A stretch of 34,396 nt of DNA from Zygnema cylindricum. Its lineage: Eukaryota > Streptophyta > Zygnematophyceae > Zygnematales > Zygnemataceae. This document shows, one piece after another, positions 29,318-34,396 of this stretch; position 1 is the stretch's first letter, and the number at the start of each line of letters is the position of its first letter. Location: contig JBBHKE010000248.1 in assembly GCA_037447655.1 (NCBI GenBank), positions 438,552 to 472,947 of the forward strand, written 5' to 3'. The translations under genes were made by a program, and so were the position numbers. The notes below the pieces were generated by a model that saw nothing but the letters and a program-made list of their open reading frames with translations, was not told the origin of the DNA and did not search any database.

Positions 29318-30346
29318 AGAATTTAGGAAGCCTCTAGATAGTTTTTAACTAACCCACTTCAAGCCACAACCACTACTGCCCAAGAAGGCAAACTGACAGT
29401 TTGACTACAACAACCTTGTGTAGCTTGGACTCCGTTTAGTCCGTAGCAAAAATAATCACTGAAAATGGCCAACTAGCCGATTAGTTATGAAGTGGCAAAG
29501 ATGCCAAGTTTATACAAAACACTCCAAGGGAGAGAGGCGGCTACCTACCAAATTCTCTAAGTCATAAACCCCTCTCATAACCCCTATCTACTAAGGTACG
29601 GACCAATCATATTACTGTACCATACCAAAAGTACTATAGCCGGTGTACCTTTTGTATGACCAATGTACGACAAGGCTATTACGTGGACGCGTGCCCTCTT
29701 TTGACTCGTCCGTAGGTTCCTCGAAATTCCCGCGACCAAATGTCATCTCTCCACGTGGCGCCAGGTCATGCCATGTCACAAAAAGCTAAAGTGACCACTT
29801 CGAGATCTCGGCGATGATGTGCGCCATTGGATATCGACCAAAATGAAATCTCAGCGGTCATAAATACTTGCGTGAAAATACTATCGAAAAATACTAGTCA
29901 TAAATACTATCGAAACAAAACGCGCGGTAACCATTTCGAAACCGTACCCTACTCCGTACTTTACAAAACTGTATTTATGCATGTCGTATATAGTTTTAAT
30001 TAAATGAATTAGTTCACTTCTAACTAAATATATATCTAGCAAACCCTATAGCATTCACCACTGATCCTAGAATAATAGGATAAAGTTGCCAGCCAACTTG
30101 ACGGACGTTAGGTACCAGGATCAAATCGTGGGTACGTCAAGTATCTTTTTAGTAACCTACTAAAAAGAGCTGCCTGCTGAACTAAGGTAACCATGGTTCA
30201 ACCACCCTCTTTATCCTTTAATGACTACAACAAGTAGGGTGGCTAGAGAGAGGTGGTGGAGGCAGGTTGTCCGCTCTTTTTCGTTCCTTTTTATACTGAT
30301 ACATTTAGACCTAAAAAATACTCCATAAATCTACCGAATTTCAACA
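29318..30346 (-). mobile_element. 5' LTR of element B
   Basis: 1029 bp. The minus strand starts TGTTGAAATTCGGTAG at 30346 and ends next to gag B. In plus coordinates it has the tRNA-like module (30065-30150), CACGTG (29752-29757), five GTAC cores (29596-29668), CCAATC near 29604 and a minus-strand TATAAA at 29514-29509. It is clearly more diverged from the A LTRs than they are from each other. Confidence 0.87.
30065..30150 (+). other. Antisense tRNA-like module in LTR B
   Basis: AATAATAGGATAAAG as A-box-like start, then the T-arm-like hairpin CCAGG (30115-30119), loop ATCAAAT, CGTGG (30127-30131), then TTTTT at 30146-30150. CAAACCCTA occurs about 20 bases upstream. Confidence 0.58.
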
Positions 30347-30426
30347 AAAAATACTATCTTTCTGCCATCACACTAATTCAGTGAGACTTAAAGCTTTGCA
30401 AAATCAACAGGTTGATAAAAATAAAC

Positions 30427-30428
<2 letters not shown>

Positions 30429-30467
<39 letters not shown>
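30429..30467. repeat. (TA)n microsatellite
   Basis: About nineteen TA units right of LTR B, in A-rich DNA. Confidence 0.9.
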
Positions 30468-30469
<2 letters not shown>

Positions 30470-30515
30470 AAATTAACAATGTAATCTAACAAACAAATAT
30501 TATGAATGAAAACAA

Positions 30516-30907
30516 GTGTTTGCAATGTTAGTCAGCCTCTGAGCTGATAGTGATGTTATGCAATCTTCTAAGGCTTAGGACTAAGTTGGTTGATCAAAAA
30601 AAAAAAAAAAAACAAAGTACTCAAAGTAATCAATCTACTATAATAAACAACAAAAAATAATAAATAATAAGTGATTCTAATGTTAGTCAGGCTATAAACT
30701 GATAATGATGTTTATGCAACCATTAAGGTCTTCGACTAAGGTGTTTGATAAAAAAAAAAAGTACTTAAAGTAATCTACATATTTTAAATGTAAAAAATAA
30801 AAATAAAAACACGTGTTTGTAGTGTTAATCAGCCATCGAGCTGATAATGATGTTGTTCCAACCTTTTGGGTCTTTGGACTAAGTTGGTTGAATCTTAGTT
30901 AAGTCTG
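30516..30907. repeat. Tandem repeat, ~145-155 bp unit, 2.6 copies
   Basis: Units start at 30516, 30671 and 30813. Each begins GTG(T/A)TT, followed by AATGTTAGTCAGCC-like and GAGCTGATAATGATGTT-like blocks. A 'GGACTAAGTTGGTTGAT' block, an A run and 'AAAGTAATC' follow in the two full units; the third breaks off after the GGTTGA block. Copies are about three-quarters alike by eye. No coding capacity. Confidence 0.8.
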
Positions 30908-31134
30908 ATGTTTTTTCTTTTTTTCTTATTATTTTTTTTGTTTTGTTTACATTTGTTTCTTTTGTTTTTGTTATGTGATCAAGGTTGTATTGTGGTTATT
31001 TATTTTCTTTATCTTTTTTTTTGTTTTTTTCTTTTGTAATATTATGTATTTGATAAAAAAATATATATAAAATATACATGCAACAACTTAATATAAAATA
31101 AACAAAAACCAATAGTTTTCAGTTTAGACGAATA
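30908..31134. other. T-rich then AT-rich spacer, no gene
   Basis: Long T runs (30910-31040) followed by AT-rich DNA up to the left 63-bp direct repeat. Confidence 0.5.
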
Positions 31135-31197
31135 ATGGTTGAATAATGCTAATGGTTTAATGTGTATTCTAGATTTAACATTAAAGTATTTATTACT
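31135..31197 (+). repeat. 63-bp direct repeat, left copy
   Basis: Matches 32018-32080 at 61 of 63 positions (starts ATGGTTGAATAATGC). The right copy reads on the minus strand as gag (KYFNVKSRIHIKPLALFN) and runs on into the zinc-knuckle region. The left copy follows the RNase H fragment, where gag sequence does not belong. Confidence 0.9.
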
Positions 31198-32029
31198 CCC
31201 ATTAGTGATGTCAAAACCATTACCCCCCAAATTTATTTTTAAATCAAGAGTCCCCACTAAGTTCCTCATAAAATCTACATCTTTCGAACTCATATTTTTA
31301 TCCATGATAATTACCCCATTTCATGAACTTTCCTCACTCTCTTTCATGGAATTTTTTCCACTCACTTTCTTATTTTATTCCCAATAAACATTTTTCTTCC
31401 CCTAAACCTTTCATTAAATATCCCTCTTCTCCCCTATCCTTTAAAACCCCTTCTAGATCCACTTCTCCCCTTTCATCGGAATGTGTTGAAGTCCATTTTT
31501 CCGACAAGTTTTCTGTTTCCAAAATATCTATAAAATTATCCACATTATTTTTTATTTTTCTTTTTTTCAATTATGGCTCCTTGATCTGACTTTCTCATTT
31601 CTAAGTCATACATTCTCCACTCTTTGACATTCTCATCATGTCTAACTCCCCCACGTACCTTCTTTTGCTTGACTTCCCTTATGCCTCCAAAAACACACTG
31701 TTGCTTTCGTGGAATTTTTGTGTGTTTTTCTCTCTTCCCCATACTACCGATATGAAGAAGCTCAAGAATTTCTTTATCCTCTTTCTCCTCTCCCCTTCTT
31801 CCTCCTTATTCACATTCCAACTTCTAATTTCTTCTAACCAAGGGCACTCCTCTATATAGTGACCCACTTTCCTACAAAAGAAACAAACCCCTTTTTTCAA
31901 AGCTCCCCTTTCTTTTCCTTTTCCTCTATTTCCACCAAAGTTCCGATAAGGTTTACCTTTGGCTTTCTTCTTCTCATCACACTTCCGCTCGTCAGCGTCA
32001 TTCCTCTCATCACGCTTATGGTTGAACAA
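31135..32029 (-). pseudogene. Patchwork copia remnant (gag knuckle, integrase end, RNase H)
   Basis: Read from 32029 downwards: a basic gag region (FNHKRDERNDADERK) and an intact zinc knuckle CFFCRKVGHYIEEC (about 31886-31845). CVFGGIRE follows, matching element A just before its protease. The sequence then jumps directly to HDENVKEWRMYDLEMRK, matching A's integrase-end motif, and an acidic linker. It jumps again to DFMRNLVGTLDLKINLGG, matching the start of RNase H. Protease, integrase core and reverse transcriptase are missing, yet the order is kept. Several stops lie near 31300-31390. It belongs to a copia lineage distinct from A and B. It is bounded by 63-bp direct repeats. Confidence 0.75.
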
Positions 32030-32080
32030 TGCTAATGGTTTAATGTGTATTCTAGATTTAACATTAAAGTATTTAATACT
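32018..32080 (+). repeat. 63-bp direct repeat, right copy
   Basis: Partner of 31135-31197, 883 bp away. It begins ATGGTTGAACAATGC and forms the upstream end of the gag-like frame of the patchwork remnant. Confidence 0.9.
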
Positions 32081-33428
32081 ACATTAAATATTCAGTCCAT
32101 TCATTCATATCGTTCGTTAGATTGAGATCAAACGCTCAAATTAATGTGAAACTTTTACGCTTAATCAAACCCCCTACATGAACGAAACGTGAACTAAACA
32201 TCCACTTGGCTTCGTCATCTTCTTTTACATACATGAACCTTTCCGCCATAGATTTTGATAGCAAATTATTAATAAACCTGTATCATAGGAGTATTTAGCG
32301 TAAAATTTTGTCTTTTTCATGAAATATATATATTCGATGTTAATTTCTATCGCATGATATGATTTAGTCTGTCTTTCCATTTCTTTGTGTCGTTTCAGTG
32401 GACGATTGTGCCCCCATATGGTTTATGTTTATCATACATTTATTTTGTTTCAATTGACATAAATTGTATACAATGATTTATTTTTGCCAAAGGATTGAAA
32501 TTTAACAATCGCGACATTTAATAGTGTCTGCTGTAAAGCAAAAAACATCAGCACTAATAGAGTAATAACGATTCACGGTGTACTGCACAGTAATTAACAT
32601 TTAATAACTGCCCAAATTTGTACCATTGATAGTTTGATACTATTTAAACCGTACCTACATTAAAGTAAAGGATAAAATAGAAATAATAATCCTATTTTAG
32701 GTTTGAGGGTCAAAATTTACGGGTACTGAATTAGTAATAAATACTAAAAACGATTCATGGTGTACTTACACAAAAATAAGTACGGACACGTGGCGGCCGA
32801 CCATATACTTACACAAAAATAAGTATTGGCACGCTGGAAATAGTTAGTCGGTTTGGTTTTCATGCTGACGGTCAAGTCCATGCTGAAAAAATCAGCACGG
32901 CGCGATGCATGGCGACCGACCATATTGAAAATCTGTACTTTCTGGCTTTCAACAATTGGCAAATTCTCTACGAACGACACTGGTATTTTACCGTACAATA
33001 CCGTGAATCGTTACCATTACAACCACGCGAAACAACAAATAGGGTTTTACCACGTGTCTCTTTTTGTTACATCAAAATTGGAACATGACAAAGCCAATCA
33101 AAACTATAATCACTCAACGGCTCACGATCTTACACAAAAACAATCGACGATCAATTATCATTGTCACCAGAGATGAATGGGACTACAATGCTTTTCCTTT
33201 TTAGAAAAATGGCAAAGCAAAATAAATAAAAATCAGTACGTCCATGTACGGAAATGAGCTGGATATGTACGAAATGTACTTTTTCCAGTAAACAACCCCA
33301 CTTTTCGCCTGATGGAGGTGCAACCTCTGTCAACCCTGTCTGTAGAGTTGGCCGTACGATTACAAAAACGTATGATTGAACTTCACCTTAATTGTAATAT
33401 ATATATATTTTTTTCAAATTTGTTTCAA
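32081..33428. other. Gene-free DNA with small inverted and direct repeats
   Basis: No gene seen. The phrase TAATAACGATTCACGGTGTAC-like ends (near 32563-32583 and, mutated, 32742-32764) are single termini of the MITE group. ACTTACACAAAAATAAGTA occurs twice (about 32763 and 32806), each able to fold through TACTTA/TAAGTA. CACGTG occurs near 32787 and 33052. Confidence 0.45.
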
Positions 33429-33951
33429 TTTTTTTTTTCAAAATCTGAGTAACCGACGCTAGTGCGGGTTATGTCAAGCTCTAAAATTGTTAACGGTTGA
33501 CCGACCGGCGTTTACGAAAACAAAAGTTAACCAAAACTCGATTTAATGCGACTAAAAAAACCCGTCGGTAATCGGAAAAAATTACAAAAAAATTCTTAGT
33601 TTTTTCACGACGTATGAATAAGCCAATAAATACGATTTGTCACGTTCCCTAAGATTTGCGAAATGAATTGTTACTACCGTGTCAGATTTGCGATGCTAAT
33701 CATGATGTCACGTACTTCCACGATACTAAAGAGTACAAAGTACAATAATGTTGTATTGCATGGACTGTACAAAATTTTCATTTTTTTTCGTTTTTTGCTT
33801 GATCGACAATAACCGACATTTTTTTTCCTGGAGAATCAACCCACCGCGACCGCCCGGCCCCCATAATTTGGCAACCGAATTTGTTCCGGATCTGGCGCGG
33901 GCGGTCGATTAACGGTCGGTCACAATTTCGGTTGACCGTTTGCGACCTCTG
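33429..33951. mobile_element. Third hAT-type copy, left end missing
   Basis: Homologous to 19091-19715 from the T run before CAAAATCTGAGTAACC to the right end TTTGCGACCTCTG at 33951. It has only one copy of the 62-bp unit duplicated in the first element. The left terminal repeat is missing, replaced by T-rich and TA-rich sequence, and the sequence following the right end (ACTGGACA) has no partner upstream. Confidence 0.82.
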
Positions 33952-34361
33952 ACTGGACAAGACTGAACCGAGTACTTTCCGACCTTCGAAGGGCGTGTGA
34001 AAAGGTGAAACCCTCGTGTGAAGCGTCCAAGTCGTCCCCCTCCCATTTCGCTTTACAACGCCTCGCGACGCGCGCGGACATTTTCCAAACCCAAATTGAC
34101 TAACCGGTCGAACACGAAACGCGAAACATTTTACGTGTCCCATTTTGTTTTTTTTCGAAATTCGCGTCTCAGTTGTACTTTTCTACCGTGCAACCAAAAA
34201 GCTTTTAAAGGAACCATATACCGTTTTATTATCCTCTCTTCCAAACCTCGTCTTTAAACCTAAAAACAGTTAAACCTTGCTTTTCCGCTTTTACCATTTT
34301 TACTTGTGGTTAGTGTGGAAGTTACTCCCTTTTCTTCCTTTTTTGCCTCTTCTTTTTTGTT

Positions 34362-34363
<2 letters not shown>
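33952..34363. other. Intergenic; possible upstream region of a gene beyond the edge
   Basis: Moderately GC-rich at 33990-34110, then T- and CT-rich to the edge. No reading frame is convincing. The shift to a pyrimidine-rich leader-like texture could mark a promoter and 5' UTR of a plus-strand gene outside the window; this is speculation. Confidence 0.3.

Positions 34364-34396
<33 letters not shown>
34364..34396. repeat. (TC)n microsatellite at window edge
   Basis: At least sixteen TC units, cut off by the end of the window. Confidence 0.95.

Noticed and set aside
30516-30907. Tandem units as a C/D snoRNA cluster (CTGA and TGATGTT phrases)
   Set aside because: The boxes are in the wrong order and spacing, the C-box-like phrase is off consensus in all copies, and no terminal stems are seen.
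2236-33368. 18-bp identical string beginning GGCCGTACGATT at 2236 and 33351
   Set aside because: Too short to define an element; neither flank extends the match, although it may be a transposon end.

Overview
The window is nuclear DNA of a green, plastid-bearing eukaryote (streptophyte alga or land plant). The only host gene I can support (16106-16549) encodes a small protein with a plastid-type transit peptide, and the rest is plant-style repeat: LTR retrotransposons with an intact-looking plant Ty1/copia domain order, hAT-type elements, MITEs and microsatellites. I cannot name the species; Chara-like charophytes, bryophytes and ferns all remain possible.

Layout. 1-4.3 kb: AT-rich DNA with two solo LTRs of family 2 (1411-2179, 2556-3509), both minus strand, both with perfect 5-bp target duplications. 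4.3-5.8 kb: a 20-bp minisatellite split by a solo LTR of family 1 (4409-5599). 5.8-8.9 kb: hairpins, a TA run and a long T-rich leader-like stretch without genes. 8.9-11.6 kb: a broken, gag-like coding region interrupted by a family-2 LTR (9091-10396). 11.8-12.85 kb: a truncated family-1 LTR and the C-terminal remnant of a reverse-transcriptase protein. 13.2-16.55 kb: small inverted-repeat elements, then a probable 5' UTR exon, a ~2-kb intron containing a compound microsatellite, and the single-exon CDS. 16.6-21.2 kb: no gene; MITEs and hAT-type elements, one with an 8-bp target duplication. 21.2-30.35 kb: a nest of copia elements on the minus strand (element A inserted in the gag of element B; solo LTR D inserted into A in opposite orientation). 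30.4-32.1 kb: tandem repeats and a patchwork copia remnant bounded by 63-bp direct repeats. 32.1-34.4 kb: no gene, a third hAT-type copy and a CT microsatellite at the window edge.

How the parts relate. All copia coding sequence is dead (stops, frameshifts, a lost zinc-knuckle Cys and a lost integrase Asp). What stayed conserved is the regulatory part of the family-1 LTRs. In six LTR copies the U3 holds, at a constant distance from the LTR start, an antisense tRNA-like module (A-box-like and T-arm/B-box-like sequence, usually followed by a T4-T5 run). Then come a CACGTG box, a dense cluster of GTAC cores, a CCAAT box in most copies and a TATA box. This bidirectional pol II / pol III-like LTR architecture, reminiscent in principle of Cassandra elements that carry 5S rRNA sequence, is the best candidate for something undescribed.
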